NCBI GenBank assembly: GCA_002424845.1
Contig: DILD01000022.1
Location: 1-11,026 of the forward strand
Origin: Thiobacillus denitrificans
Lineage (GTDB): Bacteria; Pseudomonadota; Gammaproteobacteria; Burkholderiales; Thiobacillaceae
Direction: 5' to 3'
DNA: 11,026 nt
Shown piece by piece: positions 1-6,456 of the stretch (position 1 is the first letter of the stretch; each line of letters opens with the position of its first letter). Under the pieces are notes generated by a model. It ran no database searches, was not told the DNA's origin, and saw only the letters and a program-made list of their open reading frames with translations. The position numbers were made by a program, and so were the translations under genes.

Positions 1-162
1 GTGGTGGGCGTGCAGCCCTTCGGCGGCGAGGGCCTGAGCGGCACCGGCCCCAAAGCGGGTGGGCCGAACTACCTGATGCGCTTCTGCGCCGAGCAGACCC
101 TGACCATCAACACCACCGCTGCCGGCGGCAATGTGGCGCTGTTTGCCGGACCGGCGCATTGA
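1..162 (+). CDS. putA: PutA C-terminal end (proline dehydrogenase / glutamate semialdehyde dehydrogenase), partial
   Basis: The frame is open from base 1 and ends at TGA 160-162, giving 53 residues of the C-terminus. It reads VVGVQPFGGEGLSGTGPKAG, followed by a stretch containing NYLMRF and TLTINTTAAGGN. The FGGxGLSGTGPKAGG signature and the TINTTAAGGN tail are characteristic of the aldehyde dehydrogenase half of bifunctional PutA, which oxidises proline to glutamate. The FGG...GTG segment belongs to the substrate and NAD-binding end of the P5C dehydrogenase module. The catalytic Cys and Glu, the proline dehydrogenase domain and any DNA-binding domain would lie upstream of the window. The gene converges on the c-di-GMP protein, with 41 bases between the stop codons. 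A monofunctional P5C dehydrogenase is possible, but the C-terminal tail favours PutA. Confidence 0.88.
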   Translation: MVGVQPFGGEGLSGTGPKAGGPNYLMRFCAEQTLTINTTAAGGNVALFAGPAH

Positions 163-170
163 ACGCCATC

Positions 171-209
171 GGCTGAGACTGTGCAGAGGGGGTCTGCGCC
201 GCTTCAGCC
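171..209. other. Small nested inverted repeat between convergent genes
   Basis: GGCTGA at 171-176 pairs with TCAGCC at 204-209, and inside it GCAGA at 183-187 pairs with TCTGC at 193-197 around a GGGGG loop. The outer arm covers the stop codon of the minus-strand gene. It could act as a shared transcription end for the two convergent genes, but neither side has a T-run, so a Rho-independent terminator is not supported. Confidence 0.25.
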
Positions 210-2960
210 CGCCACCATCATGCCGGACGAGGGGTTGCGCAAAAACGCGTCCAGTGTTTCGATGGGCAGCGCGGGCGCAAACAGATGGCCCTGGAACTGG
301 TCGCAACCCTGGTAGGCCAGAAAGTCGCGCTGCTCGTGCGTTTCCACGCCCTCGGCCACCACCTGCAAACTCAGGCTCTGCGCCAGCGCAATGATGGCGC
401 GTGAAATGGCCGCATCGTTCGGGTCGGTCAGCACATCGGCCACAAAGCCCTTGTCAATTTTCAACTGGTCCAGCGGCAGGCGTTTGAGGCACGACAACGA
501 CGAATAGCCGACACCGAAGTCGTCCAGCGACAGCGTGACCCCCAAGTCTTTGAGCATGCCCATTTTCTGGATGGTGATTTCCATGCGGTCGGCCAGCAGG
601 CTTTCGGTGAGCTCCAGCTTGAGTTTGTGCGGGCGAATGCCGGTGCGCGCAATCGAGGCCATGACCATGTCCACAAAGTTCGGGTGTCGGAACTGGTACA
701 CGCTCACGTTCACAGCAATGCTCAGGCTGGCCGTCTGGGGCCAGTCGGCCCAGGCGGCGAGCTGTTCACAGGCGGTCTCCAGCACCCACATGCCCAGCGG
801 CAAAATCAGGCCTGTGTCTTCGGCCACCGGGATGAAGTCGGCCGGTTTGACCAGCCCCTTTTCGGGGTGCTGCCAGCGCACCAGGGCTTCCACACCCGTG
901 ATCACGCCTTGGCGGTCCACCTGCGGCTGGTAGTGCACCACAAACTGCTTCTCGCGCAGGCCCACGCGCAGCGCGGCGCCCACCGCCGCGTTGGCGCTCA
1001 CCGTGGCCTGCATGTCGGGGTCGAAATAGCACAGCGTGTTGCGGCCCAGGCCTTTGGCCTGGTACATGGCCAAGTCGGCCTGTTTCAGCAGCTCGCTCAC
1101 ATCGCTCTGGTCGCCATTGAAGGCGGTGACGCCGATGCTGGGCGTGGCAAAGTGCTGGTGCCCGGCAATCTGAAACGGCTCGCGCAGCATGTTCAACACC
1201 TTTTCGCCCAGCGCGCGCGACTTGTAGGCCGCTGCCTCCGGGTCGGTGCTGAGGTCGTCCACCATCACCACAAACTCGTCGCCGCCCAGACGCGCCACGG
1301 TGTCCTCCTCGCGCACGCAGCCCACCAGCCGCTGCGCGACCGCCTGCAGCAGCAGGTCGCCCGCCTCGCGGCCCAACGTGTCGTTGATCAGTTTGAAGCG
1401 GTCCAGATCGACGGAAAACAGGGCCACGCCGGTGCCGGTCCTGCGCGCCATGGCCAGGGCCTGCTCCAGGCGGTCGCGGAACAGCAGCGGGTTGGGGAGC
1501 CGGGTCAGAACGTCGTGATGGACGGCATACTCGAGTTCGTCCTGGGCCGCCTTGATCAGGGTGATATCGGAGAACACGCCGATGTAATTGGTGATCGCGC
1601 CGGCCTCGTCCCGGACCGCGCTGACGCTGAGCCAGCCCGGGAAGTCCGCCCCATCCTTGCGCCGGTTCCAGATTTCGCCCTGCCAGTGCCCGCTGGCACG
1701 GATGGCCGACGCAATCTGACGGTAGTAGGCGGCATCGTGCCGCCCGGATCGCAGGATGTCCGGTTTGCGCCCCGTCACCTCTTCTTCGCGATAGCCGGTA
1801 ATGCGGGTGAAGGCCCGGTTCACCGCCACGATGCGGTGATCGGGTCCGGTGATGATGACGCCCTCGCTGGTGTTTTCGAACACCTTGGCCGCCTGGCGCA
1901 GTTGCAGTTCGGCAAGCTTCTGCTCGGTGACGTCCTGTGCCGTCCCGAGCATGCGGACCGGGCGCCCCCCGGTGTCGAGCCTGACCTCGCCGCGTTCCCG
2001 CAGCACCCGCTCCGAGCCGTCGGGGCGCACAATCCGGTGCTCGATGTCGTAAGGCTCTTCGCCCGTCAGCGCCGCGTCGACGGCCTGCTCCACCCGCGCC
2101 CGGTCGTCGGGGTGGACAACCTGAAGGAAGGCCGCGTAGGTCGCGCCGAAGCCTTCTGGCGGCAGGCCGAAAATGCGGTAAAGCTCATCGGACCAGCGCA
2201 GTTCACCCTGAACGATGTCCCAGTCCCAGCTCCCCAGTCGGGCGATGCGCTGCGACTCGGCGAGGCTCTCCTGGCTCTGGCACAGGGCCACCTCGATCCG
2301 CTTGCGCTCGGTGATGTCGCGGTCCATGCCGCGATATCCGGTGAGCGCGCCAGCCGTGTCGAAAATGGGCACGGCACTGGTCTCGAGCACCACCAGCCGG
2401 CCGTCCTTGTGGCAGTTGGTGTTTTCGATCCCATAGGCAGGGCGCCCGGCTGCCGCGAAGCCGTTGAACAGGGCGCGTACGCGCTCCGCTTCGTCGGGCG
2501 GCATCAGGTCGAAGGGAGTCTTGCCGATCACCTCTTCCGGCGTGTAGCCCAACAGCTCGTGCACTTTCGGGCTGACATAGGTGTAAGCGGCCTGGGCGTC
2601 CACTTCCCAGACCCAGTCGCTGGAGCTCTCGACCAGCGCCCGGAAACGCGCCTCGCTCTCCCTGAGTTCGGCCCGGGATAATTCGAGCCGTTTTCTCATC
2701 CGGCCGGTGAACAGGCAGAAAAGGCCGAACAGGCCGCCGCCGAGCGCCATTCCCAGACCGACGAAAAACAGGGCTTTGCGATAAGCCCCGGCATCCGGCC
2801 TTGCCGGGTCGGGATCGGCGCCGAAAAAGCCCAGCGCCAGCACCAGAAAAGCCAGTGCCAGCAGCGCTGGAATGGGGGCCTTGAGGCCGGATTTTGTGGA
2901 CCGCTCCGTTTTCATTTTTCTTTTTCTGGCGCCCGCAGTAGGCGCTTTATTCGTTGTCAT
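204..2960 (-). CDS. Membrane-bound PAS-PAS-PAS-GGDEF-EAL protein (c-di-GMP synthesis/hydrolysis)
   Basis: This 918-residue protein has two predicted membrane helices (about 29-47 and 62-86) with a short periplasmic loop. Three PAS/PAC domains follow (about 102-218, 235-348 and 355-470), then GGDEF (about 475-645) and EAL (about 655-910). The diguanylate cyclase motif is intact (GGDEF, 559-563). An RxxD product-inhibition site (R550-D553) sits five residues before it. The phosphodiesterase half keeps EAL (691-693), NVS (751-753), ELTES (783-787), DDFGVGYSS (813-821) and KIDKGF (834-839). Both activities therefore look possible, with the PAS domains as likely sensory input; their ligand is not visible. 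No good ribosome binding site precedes the ATG at 2960. An in-frame ATG at 2915 (Met16) is an alternative start that would lose only a basic tail. It lies 156 bases behind cbbO on the same strand; cotranscription is uncertain. Confidence 0.93.
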   Translation of the reverse strand: MTTNKAPTAGARKRKMKTERSTKSGLKAPIPALLALAFLVLALGFFGADPDPARPDAGAYRKALFFVGLGMALGGGLFGLFCLFTGRMRKRLELSRAELRESEARFRALVESSSDWVWEVDAQAAYTYVSPKVHELLGYTPEEVIGKTPFDLMPPDEAERVRALFNGFAAAGRPAYGIENTNCHKDGRLVVLETSAVPIFDTAGALTGYRGMDRDITERKRIEVALCQSQESLAESQRIARLGSWDWDIVQGELRWSDELYRIFGLPPEGFGATYAAFLQVVHPDDRARVEQAVDAALTGEEPYDIEHRIVRPDGSERVLRERGEVRLDTGGRPVRMLGTAQDVTEQKLAELQLRQAAKVFENTSEGVIITGPDHRIVAVNRAFTRITGYREEEVTGRKPDILRSGRHDAAYYRQIASAIRASGHWQGEIWNRRKDGADFPGWLSVSAVRDEAGAITNYIGVFSDITLIKAAQDELEYAVHHDVLTRLPNPLLFRDRLEQALAMARRTGTGVALFSVDLDRFKLINDTLGREAGDLLLQAVAQRLVGCVREEDTVARLGGDEFVVMVDDLSTDPEAAAYKSRALGEKVLNMLREPFQIAGHQHFATPSIGVTAFNGDQSDVSELLKQADLAMYQAKGLGRNTLCYFDPDMQATVSANAAVGAALRVGLREKQFVVHYQPQVDRQGVITGVEALVRWQHPEKGLVKPADFIPVAEDTGLILPLGMWVLETACEQLAAWADWPQTASLSIAVNVSVYQFRHPNFVDMVMASIARTGIRPHKLKLELTESLLADRMEITIQKMGMLKDLGVTLSLDDFGVGYSSLSCLKRLPLDQLKIDKGFVADVLTDPNDAAISRAIIALAQSLSLQVVAEGVETHEQRDFLAYQGCDQFQGHLFAPALPIETLDAFLRNPSSGMMVAG

Positions 2961-3116
2961 TAACTGCTATCAGAGCCGCTACCAGAAAACGGCCATTTTT
3001 TGCTATCGGCGGGCTTGCGGAAAACTTGAGTCGATTTGGGGGTTTTTACGGGGCGCACGGGACGGCGCCCTTCGCAAGGGCAGGGCGAGGCCCGCAATGG
3101 CGCGAGGTCGTTCGCC
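2961..3116. other. Spacer between cbbO and the GGDEF-EAL gene
   Basis: The spacer holds a perfect small hairpin: GCCCTT at 3067-3072 and AAGGGC at 3076-3081, with loop CGC. On the minus strand it lies about 35 bases behind the cbbO stop. No T-run follows, so it is at best a weak or Rho-assisted end of the cbb transcript. TGCTATC occurs twice in direct orientation (2965-2971 and 3001-3007) around the probable 5' region of the GGDEF-EAL gene. No convincing sigma-70 promoter was found. Confidence 0.3.
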
Positions 3117-5423
3117 TTATTTCGTCAACGCCATGAACAGCTGCGGCAGCCGTTCCGGCAGGCGTTCGACGTGGTCGATGACGGTGTACTGGCGGCCGAA
3201 GATGTCGCTGACGTATTCGTCGGCCTTGGGGTCGAGGCTGATGCAATAGGTGAAGATACCCTGCTGGTCGAGTTCCTTGACCGCCTGACGCGCGTCTTCG
3301 ATCAGCAGACGGTCGTCGTGGGTGTCGACGTCGGACGGCATGCCGTCGGTGAGGATGAGCATGAGCTTCTTGTCGGCCGAACGCGCGCCGAGGTAGTGCG
3401 CGGCGTGACGCATCGCGGCGCCCATGCGGGTGGAGTAGCCCGCCTGCATCGCGGCCAGGCGCGCCTTGACGTCATCGTTCCAGCGTTCGCTGTAGCCCTT
3501 GATGTGCAGGTAACGCACGTCGTGGCGGGTGTTGGAATGGAAGCCGGCGATGGCGAACGGGTCGCCCAGCTTATCGATCGCCCAGGCCAGCAGCGAGACC
3601 GCTTCCTGGGAGAGTTCGAGAATGGTCTGGTCGCTGCCCGCCGCTTTTTCGTTGAGCGATTCCGACAGGTCGAGCAGCAGCATGACGGCGATGTCGCGGC
3701 CGTCGGTTCGGTGGCTCATGTTGATGCGCGGGTCGGGAGTGGCGCCGCCCTTGAAGTCGATCAGCGAGCGGATGGCGACATCGAGATCGAGCTCGCTGCC
3801 CTCTTCCTGGTAGCGGATACGCACCTTGTCCTGCGGTTTCAGCAGGTCGAGCATTTTCTTCAGCCGCTTGGCGAGCGCGCCGTGCTTGGCCAGCAGCTTG
3901 TCGATATCGGCCGCTTGGCCGCTGGGGTGCAGCGCGGCGTACACGCTGGCCCAGTCGGGGCGATAGGTCTGGCTCGCGTAGTCCCACTCGGGATAGTGGC
4001 GCGGCGGCAGGCCCTGGATTTCCTCGCCCGGCTCGATCTTGCGCTTCTCGTCGAAGGCCTCTTCCTCGTCGCCTGACTCGATGAATTTCCACAACTGACG
4101 GTTGTCGTCTCGGTATTCCACCACGGTGTCGTCGAAGTGCACGCGGGCGAACTGGTCGCTCTGGCGGCGGGTTTTGGCGACGTAAGAAAGCGCCAGCGCG
4201 GCGATTTCTTCGGTGCTGGACTCACCTGCTTCCATGACGGCATGAAAGCGGGCGGCAAAATCGTTCAGGGCCGCATCGCTGTAGCCGTGATCGGGGTCGA
4301 GCAGCGCGCGCGACAGCATCGCCATGCGGTGGCGCAGGCAGGAAGTGGTCTCGGGATTGCAGGCGCCTTCAATGGGCTTCGGATGCAGCGCGAGGAACAA
4401 CCGGCGCAGGCCGGGATATTCGCGGATCAAGAGCGTCTCGATGCGGCAGTCCTCGAAGAACTCGACCGCCATGCGCTGGAACGGGCTCCAGTTGTCGGCA
4501 ATCTGCGCCTCGGACCAGCGGCGGTGGCCGACGATGTGGGCGAGCACGGCGCGGTAGCGGTCGATGCCGGAGATGCGCTCCCCCTCTCCCCCGACCCCTC
4601 CCCCTCCAGGGGGGAGGGGAGAAATCCAGTCGTCGAACACGTCCGGCAGGCGGATGCCGAGCCTGTCGTAATACGGGATCGGCTTGCGGATTTCGTCGAA
4701 GGCGGTGGAGTACGGCACCAGCTGGTCGCCGTCCTGCCACAGGCCGCGCAGGTACAGGTCGAGCTTGTGCTCGACGTCCACCAGCAGAGTGCCATGACGC
4801 TCGCGCTGCAGCACGGCGCGGCTGTCTGCCGACTGCAAGCTGAAGTAATCCTTCTGCCGCTCGGGATGGTTGCCATAGTTGCGGATGCCGTATTCCACCC
4901 AGTTTTTCAGGCCGGCCAGCGTCAGCTGGTTGAGTAGGTTCGGTGCCTGGGCGAGAAAATCCGGCAGGCCGGGGCTGGGGAAGGTGGTGTGGTGGCCGTG
5001 GATCGAGCCAGTGGTGCGCTCCATCAAGTCGAGGGTGATATCGAGGTAATGCTGCAATTGCTCCGCAGACTGCAGGCGGCGCCCCACCGGCGCCAGCGTC
5101 TGCAGGAAAGGGGCGATGGCGCGGCCATTCGGCGATTTCTGCGTGCGCCAGATCAGCGCCATCACCGCCGGCAGCGCGGCCTCACCGACCGCCTTCGCTG
5201 TGGACGGCCACTCTTCCAGAAACGCCAGCATCGGCTCGACGCCGCGCCCCAGCTTGCCGATGACCCGACCCGCTTCGAGGTAGGCATCGAGCCCCTCGCG
5301 CGTGAGCACCGACAGCGCTTCGGCCATGCAGTCCTCGAACACCTCCTCCACCTGCGGAAAGCTGGTGTCGAGCTGCTTCCAGTAAGCAGCCATGAGGGGA
5401 TGCTGGTATTCGGTTTCAGTCAT
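3117..5423 (-). CDS. cbbO: CbbO, VWA-domain adaptor of the RubisCO activase
   Basis: CbbO works with the CbbQ AAA+ ring to remodel RubisCO and release inhibitory sugar phosphates. The start chosen is ATG 5421-5423 (MTETEYQHPL...), giving 768 residues; the 16 codons upstream are translated from a 7-bp tandem repeat and are unlikely to be coding. A weak Shine-Dalgarno (GGGAT) precedes this ATG. The long N-terminal and middle part is helical, with an acidic stretch near 450-467. The C-terminal von Willebrand A domain (about 578-768) has a complete MIDAS metal site: DLSES (D585, S587, S589), T665 in GYSTRMG and D693 in LTDG. In the family this site binds RubisCO. Residues about 267-283 (ISPLPPGGGGVGGEGER) look foreign and are encoded by a GC-rich palindromic repeat at 4575-4625 that keeps the frame. 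The gene follows cbbQ by 121 bases. Confidence 0.93.
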   Translation of the reverse strand: MTETEYQHPLMAAYWKQLDTSFPQVEEVFEDCMAEALSVLTREGLDAYLEAGRVIGKLGRGVEPMLAFLEEWPSTAKAVGEAALPAVMALIWRTQKSPNGRAIAPFLQTLAPVGRRLQSAEQLQHYLDITLDLMERTTGSIHGHHTTFPSPGLPDFLAQAPNLLNQLTLAGLKNWVEYGIRNYGNHPERQKDYFSLQSADSRAVLQRERHGTLLVDVEHKLDLYLRGLWQDGDQLVPYSTAFDEIRKPIPYYDRLGIRLPDVFDDWISPLPPGGGGVGGEGERISGIDRYRAVLAHIVGHRRWSEAQIADNWSPFQRMAVEFFEDCRIETLLIREYPGLRRLFLALHPKPIEGACNPETTSCLRHRMAMLSRALLDPDHGYSDAALNDFAARFHAVMEAGESSTEEIAALALSYVAKTRRQSDQFARVHFDDTVVEYRDDNRQLWKFIESGDEEEAFDEKRKIEPGEEIQGLPPRHYPEWDYASQTYRPDWASVYAALHPSGQAADIDKLLAKHGALAKRLKKMLDLLKPQDKVRIRYQEEGSELDLDVAIRSLIDFKGGATPDPRINMSHRTDGRDIAVMLLLDLSESLNEKAAGSDQTILELSQEAVSLLAWAIDKLGDPFAIAGFHSNTRHDVRYLHIKGYSERWNDDVKARLAAMQAGYSTRMGAAMRHAAHYLGARSADKKLMLILTDGMPSDVDTHDDRLLIEDARQAVKELDQQGIFTYCISLDPKADEYVSDIFGRQYTVIDHVERLPERLPQLFMALTK
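4575..4625. repeat. GC-rich palindromic repeat inserted in frame within cbbO
   Basis: A C-rich then G-rich tract contains a perfect 9-bp stem: CCCCTCCCC at 4595-4603 and GGGGAGGGG at 4611-4619, with loop CTCCAGG. The sequence resembles the CTCCCCCTCTCCC...GGGGAGGGG palindromes that are common between proteobacterial genes. Here it sits inside cbbO, is a multiple of three, and encodes a Gly/Pro-rich segment. The exact boundaries are inferred from where normal-looking CbbO sequence (LPDVFDDW before, GIDRYRAVLAH after) stops and resumes. Confidence 0.7.
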
Positions 5424-5435
5424 CGTGTCGATCCC

Positions 5436-5463
5436 GCTTGTAGCTTGTAGCTTGTAGCTTGTA
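5436..5463. repeat. Four tandem copies of the 7-mer GCTTGTA
   Basis: GCTTGTA is repeated exactly four times, ending against the palindromic element at 5461. It lies 12 bases upstream of the chosen cbbO start. Slippage could change the copy number and so the distance between the palindrome and cbbO. Read on the minus strand in the cbbO frame it would encode a SYKLQAT-like peptide, which argues against using the upstream ATG at 5471. Confidence 0.85.
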
Positions 5464-5535
5464 GGGTGCAATAAGCGAAGCGCATTGCACCGTTCGACAT
5501 GCGGCGCAATGCGGCTTCGCCTTATTGCGCCCTAC
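5461..5535. repeat. REPIN-like double palindrome between cbbQ and cbbO
   Basis: The left arm at 5461-5491 begins GTAGGGTGCAATAAGCGAAG and the right arm at 5503-5535 is its imperfect reverse complement (ends CTTATTGCGCCCTAC), with an 11-base loop. Each arm is also a palindrome: GGTGCAAT...ATTGCACC on the left and GGCGCAAT...ATTGCGCC on the right, around GCGAAGC / GGCTTCGCC centres. Two small palindromes in inverted orientation is the plan of a REPIN, a mobile intergenic repeat. Transcribed from the cbb operon it would form a strong RNA stem starting 9 bases behind the cbbQ stop, which may affect mRNA stability or transcription into cbbO. Confidence 0.8.
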
Positions 5536-5544
5536 GTCATAGGT

Positions 5545-6348
5545 TTACGCAAACGTGGCGTCGATGGCGTGATCGAGCGTATCGCGGATGTCGGCGTCGT
5601 CGGTGATCGGCCGCACCAGCGCCATGCGACAGGCGTCGCGCGGCGCCACGCCGTCCTTGATCAGAACTGCGGCGTACACCAGCAGACGGGTGGAGATGCC
5701 TTCGTCGAGGCCGTGGCCTTTGAGGTTGCGCGCCACGCCGCCGATTTTCACCAGCTTGGCGGCCACCACTTCGTCCATGCCGGTTTCCTTGGCCACGATC
5801 TGCGCTTCGAGTGCGGCATCGGGATAGTCGAAGTCGAACGCGGTGAAGCGCTGCTTGGTCGACTGCTTCAGATCCTTCATCAGCGTCTGGTAGCCGGGAT
5901 TGTAGGAAATCACCAGCTGGAAATCGGGGTGCGCGTGGATCAGCTCGCCTTTCTTGTCCAGCGGCAGGGTGCGGCGGTGGTCGGTGAGCGGGTGTATCAC
6001 CACGGTGGTGTCCTGCCGCGCCTCGACGATTTCATCCAGATAGCATATGGCGCCGATGCGCGCGGCGACGGTGAGCGGGCCGTCGAGCCAGCGGGTGCCG
6101 TTGGCTTCGAGCAGATAGCGCCCCACCAGGTCGGACGCGGTCATGTCCTCGTTGCAGGCCACGGTGATCAGCGGCTTGTTGAGTTTCCACGCCATGTATT
6201 CGACGAAGCGCGATTTGCCGCAGCCGGTCGGGCCCTTCACCATCACCGGCAGGCGGTTGCGGTAGGCGGCCTCGTATAGCGCAACTTCGTTCTTCTGCTG
6301 CTGGTAGAAAGGTTCCTGCTCAACTTTGTACTGGTCTTTGTCCGTCAT
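5545..6348 (-). CDS. cbbQ: CbbQ, MoxR-type AAA+ ATPase of the RubisCO activase
   Basis: This 267-residue protein matches the usual length of CbbQ (and of the related NirQ/NorQ proteins). CbbQ forms a hexameric ring that, with one CbbO, uses ATP to reactivate inhibited RubisCO. Walker A is GPTGCGKS (39-46), Walker B is ICYLDE (101-106), sensor 1 is SYN (148-150) and a likely arginine finger is R167 in KQSTKQRF. The C-terminal part is the helical lid typical of MoxR ATPases. The start ATG 6346-6348 is supported by a strong GAGGA at 6356-6360, seven bases upstream. It lies between cbbM and cbbO, which separates it from the NirQ and NorQ relatives that sit with nitrite or nitric oxide reductase genes. 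A terminator directly upstream should keep its level below that of cbbM. Confidence 0.95.
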   Translation of the reverse strand: MTDKDQYKVEQEPFYQQQKNEVALYEAAYRNRLPVMVKGPTGCGKSRFVEYMAWKLNKPLITVACNEDMTASDLVGRYLLEANGTRWLDGPLTVAARIGAICYLDEIVEARQDTTVVIHPLTDHRRTLPLDKKGELIHAHPDFQLVISYNPGYQTLMKDLKQSTKQRFTAFDFDYPDAALEAQIVAKETGMDEVVAAKLVKIGGVARNLKGHGLDEGISTRLLVYAAVLIKDGVAPRDACRMALVRPITDDADIRDTLDHAIDATFA

Positions 6349-6370
6349 TTTTTATTCCTCGCCATGGAAG

Positions 6371-6394
6371 AAAAAACCCCGCCGGAGCGGGGTT
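6371..6394 (-). terminator. Intrinsic terminator between cbbM and cbbQ
   Basis: A perfect 8-bp stem (AACCCCGC at 6375-6382 and GCGGGGTT at 6387-6394, loop CGGA) is followed on the minus strand by a run of six T (6376-6371, sharing two with the stem). This is a classical Rho-independent terminator placed after cbbM, 23 bases before the cbbQ start. It probably ends most cbbM transcripts and lets a fraction continue into cbbQ-cbbO. Confidence 0.8.
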
Positions 6395-6412
6395 AGTGAG
6401 TTGAGAGCCGAG

Positions 6413-6456
6413 AGTCGAGAGCAACTCTCTCCACTCTCGACTCATTGCTCTCGACT
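6413..6456. repeat. 12-bp perfect inverted repeat directly behind cbbM
   Basis: AGTCGAGAGCAA at 6413-6424 is the exact reverse complement of TTGCTCTCGACT at 6445-6456, with a 20-base loop. The loop holds a further CTCTCGACTC copy, so the region is a cluster of direct and inverted GTCGAGAG units. The hairpin begins at the last base of the cbbM stop codon and lies 18 bases ahead of the terminator. It could protect the 3' end of a cbbM-only mRNA. Confidence 0.75.

Noticed and set aside
627..2681. 684-codon plus-strand open frame opposite the GGDEF-EAL gene
   Set aside because: The translation is rich in His, Gly, Arg and Val without recognisable motifs. It is the antisense shadow of a GC-rich gene whose minus-strand product has clear domains.
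3067..3081. Intrinsic terminator behind cbbO
   Set aside because: The 6-bp stem with a 3-base loop has no T-run on the minus strand; it is kept only as a small hairpin.
3036..4076. 346-codon plus-strand open frame opposite cbbO
   Set aside because: It has no family signature and lies opposite the well-supported VWA domain of CbbO, so it is an antisense shadow.
5421..5471. Upstream start for CbbO at 5471, adding 16 residues
   Set aside because: The added codons come from the GCTTGTA tandem repeat and the edge of the palindrome; the CbbO-like sequence starts at MTETEYQHPL.
5436..5535. Possible CRISPR array between cbbQ and cbbO
   Set aside because: The repeats are 7 bp with no spacers, followed by one palindrome, and no cas genes are present.
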